Part shown: piece by piece, positions 1 through 6,057 of the stretch
How the letters are laid out: each line of letters opens with the position of its first letter
How positions within the stretch are numbered: position 1 is the first letter of the stretch
Origin: Thermoplasmata archaeon
GTDB lineage: Archaea; Thermoplasmatota; E2; UBA202; JdFR-43
Assembly (NCBI GenBank): GCA_021158865.1
Contig: JAGGSX010000196.1
Coordinates: forward strand, 1-9,684
Direction of reading: 5' to 3'
Length of the DNA: 9,684 nucleotides
Translations under genes and position numbers: made by a program
Notes under the pieces: generated by a model
Databases searched by the model: none
The model's input: only the letters and a program-made list of their open reading frames with translations
Told to the model about the DNA's origin: nothing

Positions 1-233
1 ACATTGCAAAAATTGCGGAGGGGTATGCGAGGAATGGAAATAGAGAATTTATTCGTTTTCTTTTTATTGCTAAATCTTCTGCTGCAGAATTACAAAGTCA
101 TCTTTATATAGCTATGGATCAAGGATATATAAAAGAAGACGATTTTAAGGAAATTTACCAAGATTTGGATAAAATCCAGCGAATGATCTCAAATTTTATA
201 AAGTATCTCAAAAAAACTCTCAAATGCAAATAG
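1..233 (+). CDS. Four-helix-bundle protein, S23/IVP family (C-terminal part)
   Basis: The gene enters from the left edge and reads in the frame starting at base 3 for 76 codons to a TAG at 231-233. The visible protein begins IAKIAEGYARNGNREFIRFL and continues with SSAAELQSHLYIAMDQGYI. This is the signature of the four-helix-bundle family first found in intervening sequences of 23S rRNA genes and related to Avd of diversity-generating retroelements: an AEGY.R turn, an EF.RFL helix, an AEL..L helix, a GYI turn and a lysine-rich last helix. Members are usually about 115-130 residues, so about 40-50 residues and the start lie upstream. No rRNA, reverse transcriptase or variable repeat is visible. 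Family members are thought to bind nucleic acid as oligomers; the role of stand-alone copies is unknown. It is unlikely to belong functionally to the polysaccharide operon. Family assignment is confident; function is not. Confidence 0.88.
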   Translation, partial: IAKIAEGYARNGNREFIRFLFIAKSSAAELQSHLYIAMDQGYIKEDDFKEIYQDLDKIQRMISNFIKYLKKTLKCK

Positions 234-240
234 GATTAGA

Positions 241-281
241 GGGTTAAGGGGTTATGGGCTTAAGGGTTAGAGGGTTGAGGG
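241..281 (+). repeat. G-tract cluster, potential G-quadruplex
   Basis: Six GGG (or GGGG) runs lie at 241-243, 248-251, 256-258, 264-266, 272-274 and 279-281. The loops between them are 4-5 bases (TTAA, TTAT, CTTAA, TTAGA, TTGA). This satisfies the usual G3+N1-7 rule for an intramolecular quadruplex with two runs to spare, on the plus strand and in any plus-strand transcript. The units resemble telomeric GGGTTA but are degenerate. The cluster starts 8 bases after the stop of the four-helix-bundle gene and ends about 110 bases before the first epimerase ATG. Quadruplex formation is a prediction from the base pattern. Confidence 0.75.
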
Positions 282-287
282 TTAAAA

Positions 288-368
288 CCCAAACAACTCA
301 ACAAACTCAACAAACTCATAAACTCAATAAACCCAACAAACCCATAAACCCATAAACCCATAAACTCC
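288..368 (+). repeat. C-rich degenerate tandem repeat (8-9 bp units)
   Basis: The sequence switches abruptly from G-runs to a G-free C/A/T array. Three perfect tandem copies of AAACCCAT occupy 338-361. They are flanked by related 7-9 bp units: AACTCAACA twice, AACTCAT, AAACTCAAT and AAACCCAAC on the left, and AAACTCC at 362-368. The CCC units are roughly the reverse complement of the preceding GGG units (GGGTTATGGG at 248-258 against CCCATAAACCC at 341-351). The two halves could therefore pair imperfectly; the centre is GGGTT-AA-AACCC at 279-290. The repeat is not CRISPR-like because units are far too short and have no spacers. Confidence 0.75.
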
Positions 369-383
369 AGAACATAGAACTTT

Positions 384-388
384 AAAGG
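384..388 (+). promoter_or_regulatory. Weak ribosome binding site for the first epimerase ATG
   Basis: AAAGG lies five bases before the ATG at 394. It is the only purine-rich element near either candidate start: the TTG at 478, where the family homology begins, is preceded by pyrimidine-rich sequence. This favours initiation at 394 even though the first 28 codons look unlike the family. Confidence 0.5.
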
Positions 389-393
389 TAAAC

Positions 394-1596
394 ATGATTA
401 GAACGCTCAAGACCAAACCCCAAGACAACGACAAACGCCGCCTCCTGGAAAGCTTTTTCCCTTGCTCCTCCGCTCCTTTGCTAAAAGTCATAAACATTGT
501 CGGTGCCAGACCACAGTTTATCAAGCTTGCTCCTGTTCTTAAGGCTATTCAACACTATAATGAAGAACATAAAGACTTACCAATACATGAGGTGCTGGTG
601 CATACAGGACAACATTATGATTATGAGATGTCTCAGGTGTTCTTTGATGAGCTTGGGTTAAAAAATCCTGACTACCATTTAGGTGTAGGCTCTGGCACAC
701 ATGCAGAGCAAACAGCAGAGATGCTTAAACGCATAGAACAGGTTCTTATGAAAGAAAAACCTGATATAGTAATGGTTTATGGTGATACCAACTCCACCCT
801 TGCAGGAGCTTTGGCAGCAGCTAAGCTACATATTCCTGTAGCTCATGTTGAGGCAGGATTAAGAAGTTTCAACAGAAGAATGCCTGAAGAAATCAACCGC
901 GTCCTTACTGATCACATATCAGATTTTCTTTTCTGCCCTACTCAAACTGCTGTAAATAACTTAAAACAAGAAGGCATAACAAAAGGGGTATATCTTGTAG
1001 GAGATGTAATGTATGATGCTGTGCTTATGTATGGAGAACTTGCAGAAAGAAAATCAACTATCCTTAAGACTCTTAACCTAAAGCCAAAAAGCTATGCTCT
1101 TGCTACTGTCCATAGAGCAGAAAACACAGATGATCCTGAAAGACTTTCTGCTATATTTAAGGCTTTTAAAGAAATAGCAGAAAATGGACTTTCTGTAGTA
1201 GTTCCCTTGCACCCTCGCACTCGGAATGCTTTGTCTTCTCTTGAGCCTAATCCTTTATCTTATATACCTGCTTTTTTGCGCTTAATAGATCCTGTTTCTT
1301 ATCTTGATATGCTTGTTTTGGAGAAAAACGCAAAGGTTATTCTTACTGATTCTGGAGGCGTGCAGAAGGAAGCGTTTTTCTTCAAGGTTCCCTGTGTGAC
1401 CTTAAGAGAAGAAACTGAGTGGGTGGAGACAGTGGAAAGTGGGTGGAATACTATATGCGGTGGAAGTAATGTAAAGCAGATAACCCAAGCAGCTGTTAAT
1501 GCCCAGCCCGGAATAAGAAATTCTTTCTTTTACGGAAATGGTGATTCTGCAAAGAAAATAGTAACAATTTTGGCTTCCAGGAGTTGCCAGATATGA
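394..1596 (+). CDS. wecB: UDP-GlcNAc 2-epimerase family enzyme (WecB/WbpI-like)
   Basis: This is a cytoplasmic non-hydrolysing UDP-sugar 2-epimerase of the two-Rossmann-domain GT-B fold. It inverts C2 to make a UDP-ManNAc-type sugar for surface glycan synthesis. Visible motifs are VGARPQFIK (36-44), HTGQHYD (70-76), GDTNSTLAG (130-138), VEAGLRSF (152-159), PEEINR (164-169), VHRAEN (239-244), HPRTR (273-277) and TDSGGVQKEA (318-327). Asp131, Glu153, Glu165 and His240 match the catalytic Asp95, Glu117, Glu131 and His213 of E. coli WecB by motif. The FNRRMPEEINR, QKEAFFF and TEWVE stretches resemble WbpI, which epimerises the 2,3-diacetamido-glucuronate nucleotide, so that substrate is a real alternative. 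Residues 1-28 have no family counterpart and C-rich codons unlike the rest; homology begins at the TTG at 478. It overlaps the next gene by ATGA. Family certain, substrate open. Confidence 0.9.
   Translation: MIRTLKTKPQDNDKRRLLESFFPCSSAPLLKVINIVGARPQFIKLAPVLKAIQHYNEEHKDLPIHEVLVHTGQHYDYEMSQVFFDELGLKNPDYHLGVGSGTHAEQTAEMLKRIEQVLMKEKPDIVMVYGDTNSTLAGALAAAKLHIPVAHVEAGLRSFNRRMPEEINRVLTDHISDFLFCPTQTAVNNLKQEGITKGVYLVGDVMYDAVLMYGELAERKSTILKTLNLKPKSYALATVHRAENTDDPERLSAIFKAFKEIAENGLSVVVPLHPRTRNALSSLEPNPLSYIPAFLRLIDPVSYLDMLVLEKNAKVILTDSGGVQKEAFFFKVPCVTLREETEWVETVESGWNTICGGSNVKQITQAAVNAQPGIRNSFFYGNGDSAKKIVTILASRSCQI
1579..1583 (+). promoter_or_regulatory. Ribosome binding site fixing the second epimerase start
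   Basis: AGGAG inside the end of the upstream gene lies nine bases before the ATG at 1593. A TTG start at 1584 in the same frame would sit directly against this element with no spacer. The ATG, which also overlaps the upstream stop as ATGA, is therefore chosen. Confidence 0.75.
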
Positions 1597-2690
1597 TAAA
1601 GGTTTTGGGAGTTGTGGGAGCACGGCCTAATTTCATGAAGATAGATCCTGTGTTTCGAGTCCTAGAACGAGAACCTCAGAAATTCTCAACTTTTTTAGTG
1701 CATACAGGTCAGCATTATGATGACAGGATGTCTAAAATTTTCTTTTTAGATTTAGGGCTTCGTGCTCCTGATGTAAATTTAGATGTTGGCTCTAGCACTC
1801 ATGCTGAGCAAACAGGGATGGTCATGATCCGTCTGGAACGCGTGCTTTTGGAACAAAAGCCAGATCTGGTTTTAGTTGTTGGAGATGTCAACTCAACTCT
1901 CGCTGCTGCAATTACAGCAGCAAAACTTCACATTCCAGTAGCACATATTGAAGCTGGACTTCGCTCCTTTGATCGTAAAATGCCTGAAGAAATTAATCGG
2001 ATTGTGGTTGATGCTCTATCTACTTATCTTTTTACTCCCTCACGGGATGCTAATGAGAACCTACGGCGTGAAGGCATACCAGATGAACATATCTATTTTG
2101 TTGGCAATGTAATGATTGATACTTTAATTCGCTGTCGTCCACTGGCTGAGCGATCATCTATTTTTAACCAACTTGGACTTAATAAAAAAGATAGATATGC
2201 CTTATTGACCTTGCATAGGCCCAGTAATGTGGATAATCGTGAAATCCTGGCGGAAATCCTGGAAGCACTATTAAAAATCCAGGAAGAAATACCTATAATT
2301 TTCCCTATTCACCCTCGTACCAAGAAACGAATTTGGGAATTTGGTTTTCAGCCTATACTTGAGAAGGCACATAATTTACGAATTATCCCTCCATTAGGCT
2401 ATATAGACTTCCTCGCCTTGGAGTCCCATGCAACCTTTGTGCTTACTGATAGTGGCGGTATTCAAGAAGAGACAACAGTACTTGGCGTTCCTTGTCTTAC
2501 ATTGCGCGAAAATACTGAACGCCCAGTAACCATAACCCAAGGAACCAATCAGCTTGTGGGGCATGATAAAAATAAAATTATAGCAGCAGCATTTAATATT
2601 CTGGACAGTCAAATGCCACAAAGGCGAATTCCAGAGCTATGGGATGGGCATACTGCGGAACGCATAGTAGAGGTACTACGAAATGTTTGA
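1593..2690 (+). CDS. wecB: UDP-GlcNAc 2-epimerase (non-hydrolysing), second paralogue
   Basis: This 365-residue enzyme has the usual family length and a normal N-terminus (MIKVLGVVGARPNFMK). It interconverts UDP-GlcNAc and UDP-ManNAc, or a related nucleotide sugar, in the cytoplasm. Motifs are GARPNFMK (9-16), HTGQHYD (37-43), GDVNSTLA (97-104), IEAGLRSF (119-126), PEEINR (131-136), LHRPSN (207-212), HPRTK, and TDSGGIQEE (285-293), followed by LRENTERPVT and GTNQLVG. Asp98, Glu120, Glu132 and His208 are the expected catalytic set. Compared with the upstream paralogue it has HRPSN for HRAEN, IQEE for VQKEA and TERPVT for TEWVET. It therefore looks like the standard WecB/MnaA branch, while the first looks WbpI-like. 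Start codon ATG overlaps the upstream stop as ATGA, indicating translational coupling. Two epimerases in tandem suggest two different ManNAc-type precursors rather than a recent duplication. Exact substrate is inferred. Confidence 0.92.
   Translation: MIKVLGVVGARPNFMKIDPVFRVLEREPQKFSTFLVHTGQHYDDRMSKIFFLDLGLRAPDVNLDVGSSTHAEQTGMVMIRLERVLLEQKPDLVLVVGDVNSTLAAAITAAKLHIPVAHIEAGLRSFDRKMPEEINRIVVDALSTYLFTPSRDANENLRREGIPDEHIYFVGNVMIDTLIRCRPLAERSSIFNQLGLNKKDRYALLTLHRPSNVDNREILAEILEALLKIQEEIPIIFPIHPRTKKRIWEFGFQPILEKAHNLRIIPPLGYIDFLALESHATFVLTDSGGIQEETTVLGVPCLTLRENTERPVTITQGTNQLVGHDKNKIIAAAFNILDSQMPQRRIPELWDGHTAERIVEVLRNV
2670..2673 (+). promoter_or_regulatory. Ribosome binding site for the toroid-protein gene
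   Basis: GAGG within the last codons of the second epimerase lies nine bases before the ATG at 2683. It supports that start, which overlaps the upstream stop by 8 bases. Confidence 0.6.
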
Positions 2691-3867
2691 GCTAATAAAA
2701 TACTCAATTGAACTGTTGGACCAGTGGCTTACAAATAACGGTTGGGCTGGATATGATCCTTATGACTTGAAGGGACTTCCTTTTTTTACAAAAAACAGCT
2801 CCTCTTTTTTAAAAGAGATATTGAGAAAAGGTATTTTGAAACTCGAATTATTTGCACCTTGCCTTTTAAGAAAAATCTTCCGTGTTAAAAAAGAAATAAA
2901 TTCCAAAGCAATGGGGTTATTTGCTGATGCTTATCTTAATGTTTATCTCGCTACTGGTAAGTCTTATTACTTATCTAAAGCTGAAGATGCAATTCAGTGG
3001 CTTGATAGAAATTATAGTGAAGGTTACTCTGGTAAGTGTTGGGGCTATCCATTTGATTGGCAATCGCGCATTTTCATTCCACGAGGTACTCCATCCAGTG
3101 TAGTCAGCGCAACTGTAGGAAATGCATATTGGAATTTCTATAAGCTTACCGGCGAAAGGAGATATTTGACAACCTGTGAAAGCATCTGTAATTTTTTCAT
3201 AAATGATTTGAACATAGACCGACTTGGCAGTGATAAGATTTGTTTCAGCTATACTCCACTTGATAATTTTCATGTTCACAATGCTAATCTTTTCGTAGCT
3301 GAATTCCTTATTAGAGTTGGAAAAGAAATCGGCAATGAAAAGTTTATTGATCATGGTCTATATGCTGTAAATTACACATTAAGTGAACAAAATCCTGATG
3401 GATCAATCTGTTATTGGGGGCGTGACCAAAGCGATAGGTGTCACATAGATCATTATCACAGTGGTTTTGAGATTCGTAGTTTATACTCTGTCTGGAAACT
3501 TACGGGAGAAGAAAGGGTCCATGAGGCTGTGGAAAAATACTATCGTTTTTACTTGACTAATCTTTTCAAGGATAAAACTATTCCAAAGCTAACTCCTCAA
3601 AGAACATATCCTATTAACATTCACGCTTGTGCAGAGGCTTTGATATGCAATGCTACTTTAGCTCCAGATTTTCCAGAAGCAAGAGAATATTTGAATAACG
3701 CAACCTACTGGGTTATTAAAAATATGCAAGATAAATCAGGGTATTTTATCTATGCAATCTATAATTTTAAAGGCATTAAATGGAAGGTAAAAATTCCCTA
3801 TATTAGATGGGGACAAGCATGGATGCTGAAAGGGTTGAGCGAAGTATGGAAATTAGAGAACAAGTAA
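2683..3867 (+). CDS. Alpha/alpha-toroid (six-hairpin glycosidase-like) protein of polysaccharide cluster
   Basis: This 394-residue protein has no signal peptide or membrane segment, so it is probably cytoplasmic. It is built of repeated helical hairpins with recurring Y..TG..YL and YK/WKLTGE turns, such as VYLATGKSYYLSKA, FYKLTGERRYL and VWKLTGEERVHEA. This is the pattern of an (alpha/alpha)6 toroid. Conserved-looking clusters are GYPFDWQSR (121-129), PSSVVSA (137-143), CFSYTPLDNFHVHNAN (187-202), NPDGSICYWG (237-246), HIDHYHSGFE (254-263) and YPINIHACAE (309-318). Charged and aromatic residues there (D125, W126, R129, D239, D256, H259) could line a sugar-binding cleft. Homologues of this general type recur in O-antigen and exopolysaccharide loci; as I recall some carry a doubtful delta-aminolevulinic acid dehydratase label, which the sequence does not support. 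A glycan hydrolase, lyase or C5-epimerase-like role is possible but unproven. It overlaps its neighbours by 8 and 22 bases. Confidence 0.7.
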   Translation: MFELIKYSIELLDQWLTNNGWAGYDPYDLKGLPFFTKNSSSFLKEILRKGILKLELFAPCLLRKIFRVKKEINSKAMGLFADAYLNVYLATGKSYYLSKAEDAIQWLDRNYSEGYSGKCWGYPFDWQSRIFIPRGTPSSVVSATVGNAYWNFYKLTGERRYLTTCESICNFFINDLNIDRLGSDKICFSYTPLDNFHVHNANLFVAEFLIRVGKEIGNEKFIDHGLYAVNYTLSEQNPDGSICYWGRDQSDRCHIDHYHSGFEIRSLYSVWKLTGEERVHEAVEKYYRFYLTNLFKDKTIPKLTPQRTYPINIHACAEALICNATLAPDFPEAREYLNNATYWVIKNMQDKSGYFIYAIYNFKGIKWKVKIPYIRWGQAWMLKGLSEVWKLENK

Positions 3868-5126
3868 ACAGGGCAGTAACTGAGTTCAGAGGATACTTTT
3901 TTTCTCGGACTGCTCGGCAGACAGTTACTCTATATGCATCCCAAATTTTGCTTATGGCATTAGGAGTAGTAATTAATTCTCTGAATACTCGAATATTAGG
4001 CCCAAAAGACTATGGTATCTTGGCTTTTTTTGGAATAGTAACAGGTTTTTCTGTTTTATTTTTTCGCTTTGGATTTTTTAGTTCTATTGGCTTGCTTTTG
4101 GCACATGAAAAAGATGAAAATAAAGAGAGAGAGCTAATTGGAGCATCAATCTTAGTAGGACTTCTAATAGGAATTAGCTATTCTTTATTTATTTTTATTT
4201 CCAGTTTTTTTATTGATAGGATTTTTAGAACAAACATCAATCACATTTTAAGAGTTTTTTCGCCCATCTTGGCTATTTTGCCTTTTCAGATGTTAATTCC
4301 ACAGATTGGCAGAGGAACGAATAAAATATATTATTTAGCTTGGTTTAATATTATACCAAAAAGTTTGTATGTCATTGGAGTAATATCATTACTATTATTG
4401 AAACTTACCCAAATAAAAGTTTCTACTTTGATTTTAATAAGTCTGATTAGTACATTTATAGGTATTATAGTTATAAGTTATAGTTTTAAGCCTTTATTCA
4501 CTAATCTGAAAGAAAATTTAAGAAAGATATGGCAGAAAAATAAAGAATACGGTATCCATCTTTATTGGGGGCAAATTGCTGACCAGTCAACCTATAAATT
4601 GGATGGAATTTTTATTAGCTACTTTGTCAATACAACGCAACTCGGTTTTTACTCACTGGCAAATACTCTTACCTCACCGCTGGTGCTGCTATCCCAATCT
4701 CTTTCTACAAGCTTATTTAAGGGTTTTGCTAATAAACACCAAATACCTAAGGGGGTCATTCAACTAAATCTCCTGTGGCTATTTGTTGGTGCAGTTGGTC
4801 TGGTTCTGTTTGGGAGATTTATTGTAATCTTTCTATTCACCGATAGATTTCTTCCTGTAGTGCCTCTAATTCTGCCATTAGCACTGGCAGCGTTTTTTCA
4901 GGGAATGTATCAACCGTATAATATGTTTTTGGGAGCTAAGGGTAAGGGTGTGTGGATGAGGAATATGTCGCTCATTATGGCGACAACAAACTTAATTGGC
5001 AATATAGCCCTTATACCAACCTTTGGGGCTTATGGGGCAGCAGTAGCAAGTGTGTTAGGTAACTTAAGTTTTTATGTTTCATGTATATATTATTACAACA
5101 AACTAAGGTTTAGTGATGGTTTATAA
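3846..5126 (+). CDS. Wzx/MOP-type polysaccharide flippase
   Basis: This inner-membrane protein of the MOP (MATE-like) exporter superfamily probably flips the undecaprenyl-linked repeat unit to the periplasmic face. From this start it has 426 residues, about the family norm, with roughly a dozen hydrophobic segments. The N-terminus has the typical amphipathic lead and first helices: TARQTVTLYASQILLMALG, then NTRILGPKDYGI, a variant of the Wzx R.LGP..YG motif. Later landmarks are YWGQIADQSTYKLDGIFIS, the YSLANTLTSPL helix and GAYGAAVASVLGN near the C-terminus. Possible starts are ATG 3807, 3819 and 3846. I prefer 3846 because AAAGGG at 3829-3834 precedes it and because it leaves a 22-base overlap with the upstream gene instead of 61. 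The methyltransferase gene begins inside its last codons. The flippase family is confident, the exact substrate unknown, and the start moderately sure. Confidence 0.88.
   Translation: MEIREQVNRAVTEFRGYFFSRTARQTVTLYASQILLMALGVVINSLNTRILGPKDYGILAFFGIVTGFSVLFFRFGFFSSIGLLLAHEKDENKERELIGASILVGLLIGISYSLFIFISSFFIDRIFRTNINHILRVFSPILAILPFQMLIPQIGRGTNKIYYLAWFNIIPKSLYVIGVISLLLLKLTQIKVSTLILISLISTFIGIIVISYSFKPLFTNLKENLRKIWQKNKEYGIHLYWGQIADQSTYKLDGIFISYFVNTTQLGFYSLANTLTSPLVLLSQSLSTSLFKGFANKHQIPKGVIQLNLLWLFVGAVGLVLFGRFIVIFLFTDRFLPVVPLILPLALAAFFQGMYQPYNMFLGAKGKGVWMRNMSLIMATTNLIGNIALIPTFGAYGAAVASVLGNLSFYVSCIYYYNKLRFSDGL
5105..5108 (+). promoter_or_regulatory. Ribosome binding site choosing the methyltransferase ATG
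   Basis: AAGG lies seven bases before the ATG at 5116. The adjacent in-frame GTG at 5113 would leave only four bases, so ATG 5116 is the likelier start. Confidence 0.5.
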
Positions 5127-6057
5127 ATGGGCAACAAAAGAGTGGTTTGAGAGTATGTTTGATTCTTTAGAATTAGATACGTTAGGTGATAAATGGGGGC
5201 ATCGTTGGAAAGGCTCTCAAAAATTTCGGCATAGGCTTTCTTTTAAATTAATAAAGGAAATAGTTAAAAAAGGGGAGAATTTGGCCATTTTGGATATTGG
5301 CTGCGGCTTAGGAGAGTTTACCGCCAAGGTGTATCAATTGAATCCAAAAAACAGTATTTATGGAATTGATATATCGCAGAAAGCCATTGATTATGTGTCA
5401 AAGAAGTATCAGTGGTTACAGGCTAAAGTTGGTGCATTACCAGAGATTCCTTTTCCGAATGACAGTTTTGATTTAGTAATTGCTCTTGAAGTATTGTATT
5501 ATTTGAATAGCGAAGATAGAGAAAAAGCCGTGAAAGATATGAAGCGTGTTTTAAAAGACGGCGGTTATCTTCTTCTTTCAGGAGTTCTAGATGGTGGGAA
5601 ACGATATTTTAGCGAAAAAGAAATTATACAGTTATTATCCAAGTATTTTTCTCTGGAAACTATCCAATTTAATTATGCTAAGCCATACACTTATATAGAG
5701 AGCGGAGTGCTAAACTTATACTCAAAGCTTGTTGGTGTACAAAGATTGGCTGCTTTAAGTAGTGAAGAATTTCAAAATTTCTTGAATGAGAGATCAATGA
5801 CTAACGCACAAGCATATATTCTGCATAAAGTGCGAAGGCTTTTTAGCATGCCTTTGTTAGGATCGGTTCTGAGAATATTTTTCCATTCCAGTAGCTGGCT
5901 CTTAAGAGTGATTTTATCGTTGGAAAGTATTCCTGCTTTCTTTTTTGTATTTAGTAAGTTGTTGGTTGGAGAGACTGCTAAGTCTCAAATTATGATCCTT
6001 GCCCAAAAGAAAGTTAAGAGAGGAGGAGACCTGTATGATAAGAAAAATTTATCATAA
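5116..6057 (+). CDS. Class I SAM-dependent methyltransferase
   Basis: This 313-residue protein has a Rossmann-like methyltransferase domain in about residues 40-165. Motif I is ILDIGCGLGEF (58-68), the SAM-binding glycine loop. It is followed by YGIDIS (82-87) with the acidic residue Asp85 that would bind the ribose hydroxyls. Next come LPEIPFPNDSFDLVIALEVL (108-127) and RVLKDGGYLLLS. This is the Methyltransf_11/25 pattern common in glycan clusters, where such enzymes O-methylate a sugar or cap the chain end. The C-terminal 130 residues are not standard. They contain hydrophobic stretches (LLGSVLRIFF, WLLRVILSL, IPAFFFVFSKLLVG) that could attach the enzyme to the membrane or bind a lipid-linked acceptor. 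The gene overlaps the flippase by 11 bases and the next gene by 23. The activity class is secure from motif I; the acceptor is not visible from sequence. Confidence 0.85.
   Translation: MVYKWATKEWFESMFDSLELDTLGDKWGHRWKGSQKFRHRLSFKLIKEIVKKGENLAILDIGCGLGEFTAKVYQLNPKNSIYGIDISQKAIDYVSKKYQWLQAKVGALPEIPFPNDSFDLVIALEVLYYLNSEDREKAVKDMKRVLKDGGYLLLSGVLDGGKRYFSEKEIIQLLSKYFSLETIQFNYAKPYTYIESGVLNLYSKLVGVQRLAALSSEEFQNFLNERSMTNAQAYILHKVRRLFSMPLLGSVLRIFFHSSSWLLRVILSLESIPAFFFVFSKLLVGETAKSQIMILAQKKVKRGGDLYDKKNLS
6021..6028 (+). promoter_or_regulatory. Strong ribosome binding site for the adenylating-enzyme gene
   Basis: AGGAGGAG lies six bases before the ATG at 6035, inside the end of the methyltransferase gene. 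It is the strongest Shine-Dalgarno sequence in the window. It rules against the upstream in-frame TTG at 5999, which has no such element. Confidence 0.85.

Noticed and set aside
279..290. GGGTTAAAACCC palindrome as a transcription terminator
   Set aside because: The loop would be only two bases, the stem is five pairs, and no T-run follows.
288..368. Possible CRISPR array
   Set aside because: Units are 7-9 bases and directly tandem, with no unique spacers, so this is a slippage-type repeat.
1..393. Diversity-generating retroelement, suggested by the Avd-related S23 family
   Set aside because: No reverse transcriptase, template repeat or variable repeat is visible in the window. The S23 family is much wider than Avd.
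324..524. Minus-strand reading frame of 66 codons over the repeat and first epimerase start
   Set aside because: It has no family motif. It exists because the C-rich repeat reads as low-complexity Gly/Val/Trp/Phe on the other strand, and it overlaps a certain gene.
2971..3354. Minus-strand reading frame of 127 codons inside the toroid-protein gene
   Set aside because: It is wholly opposite a coding gene whose motif clusters are intact. Its translation has no family features.
3807..3845. Earlier starts (ATG 3807 or 3819) for the flippase
   Set aside because: They add charged residues not typical of the family, increase the overlap with the upstream gene, and have weaker ribosome sites than AAAGGG before 3846. 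They are not fully excluded.
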